This document shows, piece by piece, positions 1-8,441 of a stretch of DNA of 64,000 bases. The notes beneath the pieces were generated by a model that worked only from the letters and a program-made list of their open reading frames with translations, was not told where the DNA came from and ran no database searches. Made by a program: the position numbers and the translations under genes. The first letter of the stretch is position 1. Each line of letters opens with the position of its first letter. Source of the stretch: Labilibaculum sp. (GTDB lineage: Bacteria > Bacteroidota > Bacteroidia > Bacteroidales > Marinifilaceae); NCBI GenBank assembly GCA_016342745.1, contig JAEINT010000001.1, forward strand, positions 124,001-188,000, read 5' to 3'.

Positions 1-816
1 ACTATCGGTAAGGTAATATTTGTAATAACGCAATCCGCCATCTGCAATCGGACTTACAAAACCCATGTTAAAAAGATCGATGTAGTTGTCGTAAACATTA
101 ACATTCTGATGCAATTGTCCAGTGAACTGTGCTAAGCTAGCGTTGTCATTAATTCCAGACATCTGAGAAGCTTTGATAACTTCTCTTTCAACTCTTGGTT
201 TTTTTTGAAAGTGATAATCAGATAAAGACTCTGTGATGAAAACAGGTAGATAGGGTTTCCCTGTTATTACAGATGTATCCACATAGTCGAAAACAAACTG
301 AAATTGGCGCATGATTTTTTTATTCTTAAAATCATCACCGATATTATTCAAGTCCATTTCCATCTTTGTATAACTCTCATATTCGTAAGAGTCAAAACGA
401 GAAGGATTATTTTTATCTTTTTTCGCTATTATTTTTCGAAGAAGAATATGAGCTGGATTTTCTCCAGGTACAACTTTTATCTCTTGCAAATTAAATGCTT
501 CTGATTTTAACTCTACATTTAATGTTTGAAAATTGGCCTTTTGAATTTTGAATAGTTGTTCTTTATAACCTACAAATGAAACGTGCAGAGAATCACCCGG
601 AGTTCTTGTTTCTAGAAAATACACCCCATCAAAATCAGAAGTGGTTCCAATTGTTGTTCCCTTAAAGGCAATATTTACAAAAGGAAGCGGTTGCTTTGTT
701 TCTGAATCGATAATTCGACCACGAATTTTCGTTGATTGTGCCAATACTACTTGGCTAAATCCAGAAAATACCAATATCGTTAATAACAGAAACCCTGTTT
801 TTAAAATCTTCATCAT
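1..816 (-). CDS. DUF5686 / carboxypeptidase-regulatory-like domain protein, N-terminal part
   Basis: This is the first 272 residues of a large surface or outer-membrane protein; the rest lies beyond the left edge of the window. Translating the minus strand from the ATG at 816 gives a signal peptide of about 26 residues ending in VVLAQ. Next comes a CarboxypepD_reg-like beta-sandwich (about residues 28-105, with IRGRIIDSETKQPLPFVNIA and the turn TTSDFDG). The start of a DUF5686-type region follows, including HILLRRII-like and FDSYEYESYTKME stretches. Members of this Bacteroidota family are usually around 800 residues with a beta-barrel C-terminus, and their function is not established. No TAnnTTTG promoter box was seen in the 83 bases upstream. 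The family call is from sequence pattern; the domain boundaries are approximate. Confidence 0.8.
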   Translation of the reverse strand, partial: MMKILKTGFLLLTILVFSGFSQVVLAQSTKIRGRIIDSETKQPLPFVNIAFKGTTIGTTSDFDGVYFLETRTPGDSLHVSFVGYKEQLFKIQKANFQTLNVELKSEAFNLQEIKVVPGENPAHILLRKIIAKKDKNNPSRFDSYEYESYTKMEMDLNNIGDDFKNKKIMRQFQFVFDYVDTSVITGKPYLPVFITESLSDYHFQKKPRVEREVIKASQMSGINDNASLAQFTGQLHQNVNVYDNYIDLFNMGFVSPIADGGLRYYKYYLTDS

Positions 817-899
817 ATATAAATAATCGTAATTGCCAGAGCTATAGGTATAGTTCAGGCATTAGTTAAATGAAAAATACAAATAAATAGAGTAGTTAT

Positions 900-1724
900 T
901 TATTCAAAGGCTGCTTGTTGTTTCTTCTGAACGTTTTTCGAGATTTTAATTCCAATTTCATAAAGCAACATTAATGGTAAGCATACCAATACCTGACTGA
1001 AAATATCAGGAGGAGTAATAATTGCAGAAAGAATAAGAATTAAAACTACAGAATGTTTTCTGTATGTCTTTAAAAATTCAGGAGATACCAAACCTATTTT
1101 ACTTAGAAAGAAAATAAGAACAGGCAGCTCAAAGATCACGCCAGCTGCGATAACAATTGATGTGATTGATGAGATGTAGGATTTTAGGTTTATTTGATTC
1201 ATTACTTGTTCACTTACGCTGTATGAGCCAAGGAAATGAACCGATAGTGGTGTTATTACATAGTAGCCAAAAAGAACACCAAGTGCGAATAAAAAAGTGG
1301 TGTAAAAAATTGATCCGCGTGCGTGTTTTTTTTCATTATCGTATAGTGCTGGTTTTAAAAAGCACCAGAATTCGTAAAAAATATAGGGAAAACTGGCAAT
1401 TAGTCCAACTACAAGGGATACACTTATATGCGTAGCAAACTGACCAGCCATATTAATATTAATTACCTGAAAAGGTTTTGTATTGATTTTTAATGCTTCA
1501 ACACCTGTATAGTCAGATAGTAAAGAGAACATTCTATTGGTGAAAAACTCTGGGTTTTTTGGAGCTAGAATAAGAACATTGAAAATGAAATCATAAAAAA
1601 TAAAAGCTACGACTGCAAAAGCCATAACTGCTATAACCGAGCGCATTAAGTGCCATCTGAGTTCCTCTAAGTGTTCTAGGAAACTCATCTGATTTTCTTC
1701 TTTTACTTCCTCTTTATCTGACAT
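900..1724 (-). CDS. tatC: Sec-independent (twin-arginine) translocase subunit TatC
   Basis: TatC is the polytopic inner-membrane receptor that binds twin-arginine signal peptides of folded exported proteins. The 274-residue product has the family's cytoplasmic N-terminus (MSFLEHLEELRWHLMRS, from about residue 13) and about six membrane segments. It also has the loop motif EFWCFLKPAL near residues 118-127 and the late ITPPDIFSQ...LLYEIG signature near residues 237-259. The length is normal. The gene follows kdsD by 26 bases on the same strand, so it is probably cotranscribed with it. No tatA/tatB gene lies in this window, so the partner subunit must be encoded elsewhere. Confidence 0.95.
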   Translation of the reverse strand: MSDKEEVKEENQMSFLEHLEELRWHLMRSVIAVMAFAVVAFIFYDFIFNVLILAPKNPEFFTNRMFSLLSDYTGVEALKINTKPFQVININMAGQFATHISVSLVVGLIASFPYIFYEFWCFLKPALYDNEKKHARGSIFYTTFLFALGVLFGYYVITPLSVHFLGSYSVSEQVMNQINLKSYISSITSIVIAAGVIFELPVLIFFLSKIGLVSPEFLKTYRKHSVVLILILSAIITPPDIFSQVLVCLPLMLLYEIGIKISKNVQKKQQAAFE

Positions 1725-1750
1725 ATGTATTGTTTTGCGAAGTAGCTAAG

Positions 1751-2719
1751 TTAAACAATTCCTTCTTTCAAAATATCATGTAAGTGCACCATTCCAACAT
1801 ATTTTTCATCTTGAATAACCGCAAGTTGAGTAATGTTGTTGCTTTCCATTAGATGAAAGGCATTGATAGCCAGCGCATCGGAATCAATTGTTTTTGGATT
1901 TTTACTCATGATATCTTTTGCAAGAAGATGACTTACATCCTTATTTTGTTCCAACATTCTACGAAGGTCACCATCTGTAATAATTCCAATTAACTTATCG
2001 TTTTCGTTAACCACAGCAGTAGCTCCCATTCTTTTAGAAGATATTTCTAGAATTATTGGGCGAATAGTTTCCTGTTCAGATACTTTTGGCGGAAGATCTT
2101 TTCCATAAAGATCGCTAACTCGCAAGTATAATTTTTTTCCAAGGGCTCCTCCTGGATGATATTTGGCAAAATCCTGACTGGTGAACTGTCTGCATTCTAA
2201 TAATGAAACAGCCAGTGCATCACCAATAACAAGCTGTGCAGTAGTTGAATTTGTTGGTGCAAGATTATTCGGATCTGCTTCTTTTTCAACAACAGCTTTA
2301 AGTACGTAGTCCGATTCTTTTGCTAAAAAAGAGTCCAATCCAGACACCATTGCAATAAGGGTATTTCCCATGTTTTTGATGAGTGGTACTAAAACTTTGA
2401 TTTCTGGTGTGCTTCCACTTTTCGATATGCAAATTATGATGTCATTCGGACGAATCATTCCTAAGTCACCATGAATAGCATCTGCAGCATGCATGAATAG
2501 AGCAGGGGTACCGGTAGAATTAAGTGTAGCAACAATCTTGTTTGCGATGTTTGCACTCTTGCCAATCCCAGTAATTACAACTCTTCCCTTGCTTTTTAGA
2601 ATTAATTCTACTGTGTTGACGAAATCTCCATCAATATACTTTTTAAGTTGACTAATGGTTTTTTCCTCTTCTGCAATCGTTTTAATCGCAATTTCTTTAA
2701 TATTGTATGTAGGCTCCAA
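1751..2719 (-). CDS. kdsD: Arabinose-5-phosphate isomerase KdsD/KpsF/GutQ family
   Basis: The enzyme converts ribulose 5-phosphate to arabinose 5-phosphate, the first step toward the LPS sugar Kdo. The 322-residue protein has an N-terminal SIS sugar-isomerase domain (about residues 35-170). Within it are GIGKSANIANKIVATLNSTG, the HAADAIHGDLGMI segment and the phosphosugar-binding SKSGSTPEI. Two CBS domains follow (about 205-322, with GIITDGDLRRML and MVHLHDIL). This is the typical length and order for the family. tatC lies 26 bases downstream, and recQ is divergent across a 235-bp spacer that carries a TAnnTTTG box for this gene. The match is strong; KdsD cannot be told from the paralog GutQ by sequence alone. 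Confidence 0.92.
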   Translation of the reverse strand: MEPTYNIKEIAIKTIAEEEKTISQLKKYIDGDFVNTVELILKSKGRVVITGIGKSANIANKIVATLNSTGTPALFMHAADAIHGDLGMIRPNDIIICISKSGSTPEIKVLVPLIKNMGNTLIAMVSGLDSFLAKESDYVLKAVVEKEADPNNLAPTNSTTAQLVIGDALAVSLLECRQFTSQDFAKYHPGGALGKKLYLRVSDLYGKDLPPKVSEQETIRPIILEISSKRMGATAVVNENDKLIGIITDGDLRRMLEQNKDVSHLLAKDIMSKNPKTIDSDALAINAFHLMESNNITQLAVIQDEKYVGMVHLHDILKEGIV

Positions 2720-2743
2720 ATCTTTTGAATTTTATGGTCTGCA

Positions 2744-2771
2744 CAAAGCTAAACAAAGTCCGACAAATCAA
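2744..2771 (-). promoter_or_regulatory. Candidate kdsD-tatC promoter (-7 box TAGCTTTG)
   Basis: Read on the minus strand, 2751-2744 is TAGCTTTG, an exact match to the Bacteroidota -7 consensus TAnnTTTG. A TTG lies 17 bases upstream (2771-2769), slightly closer than the usual 19-21. Transcription would start about 20 bases before the kdsD ATG. Confidence 0.45.
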
Positions 2772-2981
2772 TCTTTAATTCTCAGTTAAAAACTGTTAAT
2801 TGATGATTACGTTTTGAATTGTACAAGTGTTTATCTAAATTTAAAATACAAAAGTATCGAAATTTGTAATACGGGAATGAATGGTGATGTAAATATTACC
2901 ATTTAAAATTTTAGGTTGGTAATAAAATATTAATTTAGCCGACCGCATATATTTTTGGGAAAAAGCATATCAATAGTAAGT

Positions 2982-5159
2982 ATGGGACAGAACTTTGAAT
3001 TATCAACTAATTTAAAGAAGTATTTTGGATTCGAGAATTTTAAGGGAAATCAAGAACCAGTAATTCAAAATATCTTAAGTGGTAACGACACGTTTGTGTT
3101 AATGCCCACAGGTGGAGGAAAATCTTTGTGTTATCAGTTGCCTTCAATGATGTTGGAGGGAACAGCAATTGTTATATCTCCGTTAATTGCCTTGATGAAA
3201 AATCAGGTGGACGCCATGAGGAATTTTGGGGACGATGATGGGGTGGCCCATTTTTTAAATTCATCTCTTTCAAAATCTGCAACATTAAAGGTGAAAGAAG
3301 ATGTTCTGGAAGGCAGAACAAAACTTTTGTATGTTGCTCCGGAATCGTTAACAAAGGAAAGTAATATAGAGTTTTTAAAACAGGTGAAAATTTCATTTTA
3401 TGCTGTTGACGAAGCTCATTGCATTTCCGAGTGGGGACATGACTTCCGGCCTGAGTATCGAAAAATAAGGCCAATCGTGAATGAAATTGGAAGTGCGCCT
3501 ATAATTGCGCTTACAGCTACTGCTACTCCAAAAGTTCAGCACGATATCCAAAAGAATTTAGGAATGTTAGATGCCTTGGTTTTTAAATCATCATTTAATA
3601 GGCCAAATTTATACTACGAAGTACTTCCTAAGGTAAATGCCACCAAAGAAATTATAAAATTCATTCGTGCTAATACAGGTAAATCTGGTATTATTTACTG
3701 CTTAAGTAGAAAAAAAGTCGAGGAATTGGCTGAAACTCTGCAGGTAAATGGTATTAAGGCTGTGCCATATCATGCGGGAATGGATTCATCAACCAGATCG
3801 GGAAATCAGGATAAATTTTTGATGGAAGATGTGGATGTTGTAGTTGCTACGATTGCTTTTGGAATGGGGATCGATAAGCCAGATGTGCGATTTGTAATTC
3901 ATTACGATATACCTAAGAGTTTGGAAGGTTATTACCAGGAAACAGGTAGAGCTGGACGAGATGGAGGAGAAGGAAAGTGTCTAACTTTCTATAGCTATAA
4001 GGACATTCAAAAGCTTGAGAAGTTTATGCAGGGCAAGCCAGTTGCTGAACAAGAAATTGGTAAGCAACTCTTGTTAGAAACGGTTTCTTTTGCTGAATCG
4101 GCTGTTTGTCGTAGAACAATATTATTGCATTACTTCGGAGAGAAGCATATGGAAGAGGATTGCGGTAGTTGCGACAATTGCCTGCATCCGAAGAAAGAAT
4201 TCCAAGGAGAAGAATATGTTTTAAAGGCTTTGGAATTGGTGAAAGTTGTAAAGGAGAGATTTAAGATTGATCATCTGGTAAATATTTTAACAGGTGAATC
4301 AAATTCATCAATAAAATCATACAAACACGACGAATTGGAAATGTATGGTTGTGGTAGCGATCGCGATCAGCATTTTTGGAATATGGTATTTAGACGTGCT
4401 TTAATACATTCTTTTATTGAAAAGGACATTGAGCAATATGGTGTTATAAAAATAAGACCAGAAGGGCATCAGTTCATAGAGAAGCCTGTGCCATTTATGC
4501 TTACTGATGATCATGACTTTAATGGAATTGACACAGAAGCCACTAAAGCTGCAGGAACTGCTGCTGTTGATGATGCATTGCTTTCAATGTTGAAAGATTT
4601 GAGAAGAAAAGTAGCTAAGACAAAGGAGGTGCCACCATATGTGGTTTTTCAAGATCCATCTTTGGAGGAAATGGCGATTCATTACCCAATAAATATTGAG
4701 GAATTATCCCATATTCAGGGTGTAGGAGCAGGGAAGGCTAAGCGATTTGGAAAAGATTTTGTGAGCCTAATTGGGAAGCATGTTGAAGAAAATGGAATTG
4801 AAAGGCCTCAGGATATGGTAGTTCGTTCTGTTGTTGATAAGTCAAAATTTAAGGTTTATATCATCCAGAGTATCGATCGAAAGATGGATTTGGAAGACAT
4901 TGCCGAAGCAAAAGGAATGGAATTTTCTGATCTGTTAAGAGAGATGGAGGCAATTGTTTATTCTGGTACTAAGTTGAGTTTAGAGTATTATGTCGAAGAA
5001 AAAATAGACGAGGATCGTCAGGATGAAATTTTGGAATATTTCGATGAGGCTGAAACAGATAGTATTGAAGAAGCTCTTGATGAATTAGGAGAGGAAGACT
5101 ATACTGAAGGAGATATTCGTTTGATGCGGATTTTGTATCATTCAGAAAATGGATTGTAG
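2982..5159 (+). CDS. recQ: ATP-dependent DNA helicase RecQ
   Basis: RecQ is a 3'-5' superfamily 2 DNA helicase acting in recombination and stalled-fork processing. The start is placed at ATG 2982 (725 residues); a TTG nine codons upstream (2955) also opens the frame but is less likely. The helicase core has Walker A PTGGGKS near residue 47, the AVDEAHCISEWGHDFRP box (about 145-160) and motif VI YYQETGRAGRDG. A zinc-binding RQC segment follows, with CRRTILLHYFG and DCGSCDNC. An HRDC domain sits near residues 550-615 (PINIEELSHIQGVGAGKAKRFG). After it comes an acidic extension of about 100 residues (DEAETDSIEEALDELGEEDY). The gene ends in a shared terminator with the convergent gene at 5210. 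Confidence 0.96.
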   Translation: MGQNFELSTNLKKYFGFENFKGNQEPVIQNILSGNDTFVLMPTGGGKSLCYQLPSMMLEGTAIVISPLIALMKNQVDAMRNFGDDDGVAHFLNSSLSKSATLKVKEDVLEGRTKLLYVAPESLTKESNIEFLKQVKISFYAVDEAHCISEWGHDFRPEYRKIRPIVNEIGSAPIIALTATATPKVQHDIQKNLGMLDALVFKSSFNRPNLYYEVLPKVNATKEIIKFIRANTGKSGIIYCLSRKKVEELAETLQVNGIKAVPYHAGMDSSTRSGNQDKFLMEDVDVVVATIAFGMGIDKPDVRFVIHYDIPKSLEGYYQETGRAGRDGGEGKCLTFYSYKDIQKLEKFMQGKPVAEQEIGKQLLLETVSFAESAVCRRTILLHYFGEKHMEEDCGSCDNCLHPKKEFQGEEYVLKALELVKVVKERFKIDHLVNILTGESNSSIKSYKHDELEMYGCGSDRDQHFWNMVFRRALIHSFIEKDIEQYGVIKIRPEGHQFIEKPVPFMLTDDHDFNGIDTEATKAAGTAAVDDALLSMLKDLRRKVAKTKEVPPYVVFQDPSLEEMAIHYPINIEELSHIQGVGAGKAKRFGKDFVSLIGKHVEENGIERPQDMVVRSVVDKSKFKVYIIQSIDRKMDLEDIAEAKGMEFSDLLREMEAIVYSGTKLSLEYYVEEKIDEDRQDEILEYFDEAETDSIEEALDELGEEDYTEGDIRLMRILYHSENGL

Positions 5160-5175
5160 ATTAATCAGATCATAT

Positions 5176-5215
5176 AAATAACAAAGGCTACTCATTTGAG
5201 TAGCCTTTGTTATTT
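5176..5215. terminator. Bidirectional rho-independent terminator between recQ and the GNAT-like gene
   Basis: A perfect 18-bp stem (5176-5193 with 5198-5215) closes a 4-base loop, ATTT. It has A-rich and T-rich ends, so it can work in both directions. The stop codon of the minus-strand gene (5212-5210) lies inside the stem, so the terminator and the gene's 3' end overlap. Confidence 0.85.
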
Positions 5216-6391
5216 TATAATTACAGAGCGTTTGAACTCTTTGGTATCATCGAAAAGTTTACGATAGGTGTGATGAGTTTTGTATATTTTGGCTCCAACG
5301 TGTTCCATTAAATGGCTCATTCTAGGGTTGAAATCACCAATCCAGTTCATTTCTAGGTTCAAGAATGGAAAACTTGCCTTTCTGCCAGATTTTGAAAATT
5401 CATAAATCATGGCTGCCTCAATTCCTCTTTTTTGAAATTCAGGAACAACACCGAAAATTAATCCAATTGCATTTTTATTTTTCTGAATGTGTTTGTAGTA
5501 TAAGAAGCGCATTTTAGCGTATAAATTCATTTTCCCATTCAGATGTTGTAATAGCTCATTTAAGTCTGGTAACATGATGAAAAAACCAATTGCTTGTTCT
5601 TTATAGTAAGCAAACCACATTAGCTGTTCATGCATAATTGGCTTTAAAGAATCGAAGAGCTCTTTGGTTTGTTCGATTGTTATGCCTTCGATACCTGGAA
5701 TTTCCTTAACCCAAGCTTCGTTGTAAATTTGCACAAAATCTTTAACTAGCTTGTCCGAATTATTTTTGTTGAAATGAACAACCTTGTAATCTGGGTTGTT
5801 TAAAAGACGATTTGCTTTCCACTGAATAATTTCGCTTAAACTTTCTATTTCAAATTTAGCACGATAGGTGTATTGTTTAAAATAGATTTGAAAACCATAC
5901 GATTCAAAAAACTCTTGATAATAATCAAGGTGGTATGGCATGCAATACAAAGGCTTGTGATCACCATCAACATGAAGTCCCCACCATTGGTGTCGCTCTC
6001 CAAAGTTGATTGGTCCATCCATTGCCTCAATATTTTTCTTCTCGAGCCATTGCTTGCAGGTATCGAAGAGTAGATATGCCGCTTTTTTATCGTTAATGCA
6101 TTCAAAAAATCCTAACCCACCAGTAGGCTGTTCGTTTACATTTTTTGATTTGTGATCAATAAAGGCTGCAATACGTCCAATGGTTTGTTTGTTTTTATCT
6201 TGAAGAATCCATCTGGTGCATTCTCCATGTTCAAACATTTTATTTTTCTTAGGATCAAACACTTTTTCAATGTCAGAATCCAATGGGCGAATCCAGTTTT
6301 TTTTCTTCTGGTAAAGTCTTACGGGAAGTTCAATGAACTCCTTAACTGTTTGGGCATCGCAAACCTCTATTATTTTAAATTCGATACTCAT
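5210..6391 (-). CDS. GNAT-fold acyltransferase-like protein, substrate unknown
   Basis: The start is placed at ATG 6391 (393 residues), 7 bases after the upstream gene's stop; an alternative start at 6448 would overlap that gene by 50 bases. The N-terminal half carries KVFDPKKNKMFEHGECTRWI and MDGPINFGERHQWWGLHVDG, followed by PYHLDYYQEFFESYGF. The C-terminal half has a GNAT-like acyl-CoA-binding area (IGLIFGVVPEFQKRGIEAAM, about residues 315-335) and the ending LNLEMNWIGDFNPRMSHLMEH. I recognise this as a widespread Bacteroidota GNAT-superfamily type, but its substrate is not known to me. It is paired with a flippase-like membrane protein, which could suggest a lipid or envelope substrate (inference). 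Confidence 0.7.
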   Translation of the reverse strand: MSIEFKIIEVCDAQTVKEFIELPVRLYQKKKNWIRPLDSDIEKVFDPKKNKMFEHGECTRWILQDKNKQTIGRIAAFIDHKSKNVNEQPTGGLGFFECINDKKAAYLLFDTCKQWLEKKNIEAMDGPINFGERHQWWGLHVDGDHKPLYCMPYHLDYYQEFFESYGFQIYFKQYTYRAKFEIESLSEIIQWKANRLLNNPDYKVVHFNKNNSDKLVKDFVQIYNEAWVKEIPGIEGITIEQTKELFDSLKPIMHEQLMWFAYYKEQAIGFFIMLPDLNELLQHLNGKMNLYAKMRFLYYKHIQKNKNAIGLIFGVVPEFQKRGIEAAMIYEFSKSGRKASFPFLNLEMNWIGDFNPRMSHLMEHVGAKIYKTHHTYRKLFDDTKEFKRSVIIK

Positions 6392-6398
6392 AACAATC

Positions 6399-7412
6399 TT
6401 AAGCCTTAGCTGGTTTTGTGTATTTTCTGTTGGCAATTGGAAGTGCAATTATTGAAAGTGCACCTAATATGAGAATCATTCCTGTTTGTGCGCCATGAAC
6501 TACTAATGCGAAACTTTTCGACATTGTTTCAATGTTTGCAACTTCAGGAAGGTATACCAATAAGGTTCCGATTACCATAAAATGCCAAGCTCCAATTCCA
6601 CCTTGAACAGGTGCAACCATTCCAAAACTTCCCATCACGAAAACCGTTAGTCCTGCAATTGCCGGAAGGTTAGAGGTAAAACCAAAGCTGAAAAAACAGA
6701 TGTAGGTCATCAGGTAATACATGATCCATATGAACACAGTATGCCAAACAAAGGCCCATTTGTTTTCAAGCTTTTTAATTGCTCTAAATCCATCGGCGAA
6801 GTTTTTTAGTGTTGCGTCGATTTTTTTAAATACAATTGTGTCTCTAAATTTCTTTCTGAGTATCCAGATAATTAAGGAAACTGAAATGATGAAATAAAGA
6901 GTATAGGAAGAAGCAAAAACGTTTGATAGGTTTTCGCTTACACGCGGATTTTGAGTAAAGAAATCAGCAATGATAGAAAATTGGGTTGATAAGGCAATGA
7001 GAAGAAATATCAATAACATGATAATATCTAAAACACGTTCTAAAACAACTGTTCCGACTAGTTTAGAGAAGGAAATATCTTCGTATTTGCTAATTAAGCC
7101 ACATCTTGATATTTCTCCCATCCGAGGAAGAAATAAGTTTGCGAAATATCCGATCATTACAGCCAGAAAAGTGTTTACAGTTCTGGGTTTTTTGCCAAGA
7201 GATTCAATCAGTAAATTCCATCGAATAGTTCTGCTGATATGACTTAATAATCCAAAAAATAAGGATAGTAAAATCCAATAATAATTAACTTGTGTTTTCA
7301 GAGTTGTTAGTAGTTCTGAAAAGTTTTGTCCTTTATAGGTCCACCAAAATAAAAACGAACTAATCGAAAAGAAGATTAAAAATTTTATGATATGAACGAG
7401 CTTTTTCTTCAA
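6399..7412 (-). CDS. Lysylphosphatidylglycerol synthase transmembrane-region (flippase-like) family protein
   Basis: This 337-residue integral membrane protein has about eight hydrophobic segments and resembles the PF03706 family, which covers the MprF flippase half and AglD-like proteins. Family signatures are SHISRTIRWNLLIESLG near residues 62-78, FLAVMIGYFANLFLPRMGEI near 84-103, and PVQGGIGAWHFMVIGTLL near 270-287. In MprF the equivalent region flips a charged lipid, but the cargo of stand-alone members is generally unknown. No synthase domain is fused here. The next gene in the same direction, a GNAT-like acyltransferase, starts 7 bases downstream, so the two probably form an operon. Confidence 0.85.
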   Translation of the reverse strand: MKKKLVHIIKFLIFFSISSFLFWWTYKGQNFSELLTTLKTQVNYYWILLSLFFGLLSHISRTIRWNLLIESLGKKPRTVNTFLAVMIGYFANLFLPRMGEISRCGLISKYEDISFSKLVGTVVLERVLDIIMLLIFLLIALSTQFSIIADFFTQNPRVSENLSNVFASSYTLYFIISVSLIIWILRKKFRDTIVFKKIDATLKNFADGFRAIKKLENKWAFVWHTVFIWIMYYLMTYICFFSFGFTSNLPAIAGLTVFVMGSFGMVAPVQGGIGAWHFMVIGTLLVYLPEVANIETMSKSFALVVHGAQTGMILILGALSIIALPIANRKYTKPAKA

Positions 7413-7504
7413 TTTTAATATTTTTAAAGTTAGAAATTGGAACTAATTTCTAACGAAGTTTAAATTTTTCGGCAGCGAAACGATAGGTTTCAAGTATTAA
7501 GTTC

Positions 7505-7512
7505 TAAATTTG
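7505..7512 (+). promoter_or_regulatory. Candidate -7 box (TAAATTTG) for rsmA-mgtE
   Basis: TAAATTTG matches the Bacteroidota -7 consensus exactly and lies 117 bases before the rsmA start. No TTTG was found at the usual distance upstream, so support is limited to one box and its position. Confidence 0.3.
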
Positions 7513-7629
7513 CCGAGCGATAATGAGCTACAAAAATAAGTAAATGTTTGAAATCTCCTTTGAAAAGCTTCTGTTTTTAATGTTTGTTAACTTGAGGTGC
7601 TAGTAAAAGAAGTAATAATATAGAAGGAT

Positions 7630-8421
7630 ATGGGATACGTCAGGGCGAAAAAGAACTTAGGACAACATTTTTTAAAAGACCTTAATATTGCTAAGAAAAT
7701 AGTTACTAGCATGAAGGCTGATGGTGTTACTAAGGTTTTGGAAATAGGTCCAGGAATGGGCGTTTTAACACAGTACTTATTAAAAGAAGAGCAATACGAA
7801 ACTCATGTAGTGGAGATTGATCGTGAATCGGTTGTTTATTTAAAGGAGAATTATCCAGAGTTATCGGATCGTATAATTGGTGAAGATTTTCTTAAATATG
7901 ATTTGTCGAGATTATTTGATGAACCTTTTGCGATAATTGGTAATTTCCCATACAATATTTCTTCACAAATATTTTTCAAGGTACTAGACTATCGAGACCA
8001 GATACCAGAAGTTGTTGGTATGATTCAAAAGGAAGTTGCTGAGAGAATGGCTGCTGTTCCTGGAAATAAAACATACGGAATTTTAAGCGTGCTTATGCAA
8101 GCTTTTTATAATATTGAATATTTATTCACGGTAAGTGAAACTGTATTCGACCCTCCTCCGAAAGTCAAATCTGCTGTTATTCGTATGGTGCGAAATACAA
8201 CAAGTGATTTGGCTTGTGATGAAAAACTCTTTTTTCGAGTCGTTAAGTCCGGGTTCAATCAACGCCGGAAAACCTTACGAAATTCTTTAAAATCAGTATT
8301 GGGAGATCATAAAATTGATGATGAATTGATGGCGCAAAGACCAGAGCAATTATCTGTAGAGCAATTTGTTTATCTAACCAATAAAGTTGAAGAATTGATT
8401 AATTCAGAATTAAGAGAATAA
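7630..8421 (+). CDS. rsmA: 16S rRNA (adenine1518/1519-N6)-dimethyltransferase RsmA/KsgA
   Basis: RsmA uses S-adenosylmethionine to dimethylate two adjacent adenines near the 3' end of 16S rRNA late in 30S assembly. The 263-residue protein has the N-terminal [11 protein letters not shown] signature, the SAM-binding motif [15 protein letters not shown] (about residues 37-51) and VVEIDRE. The catalytic NFPYNIS motif is near residues 103-109 (NLPYNIS in most homologs). The C-terminal rRNA-contacting region contains [14 protein letters not shown] and [12 protein letters not shown]. The length is typical. mgtE starts 20 bases downstream, so the two are probably cotranscribed. Confidence 0.97.
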   Translation: MGYVRAKKNLGQHFLKDLNIAKKIVTSMKADGVTKVLEIGPGMGVLTQYLLKEEQYETHVVEIDRESVVYLKENYPELSDRIIGEDFLKYDLSRLFDEPFAIIGNFPYNISSQIFFKVLDYRDQIPEVVGMIQKEVAERMAAVPGNKTYGILSVLMQAFYNIEYLFTVSETVFDPPPKVKSAVIRMVRNTTSDLACDEKLFFRVVKSGFNQRRKTLRNSLKSVLGDHKIDDELMAQRPEQLSVEQFVYLTNKVEELINSELRE

Positions 8422-8441
8422 ACCACACAAAAAATACTGTT

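Noticed and set aside
2955-2981. TTG start for recQ nine codons upstream
   Set aside because: The ATG at 2982 gives the normal family start; the extra residues have no support.
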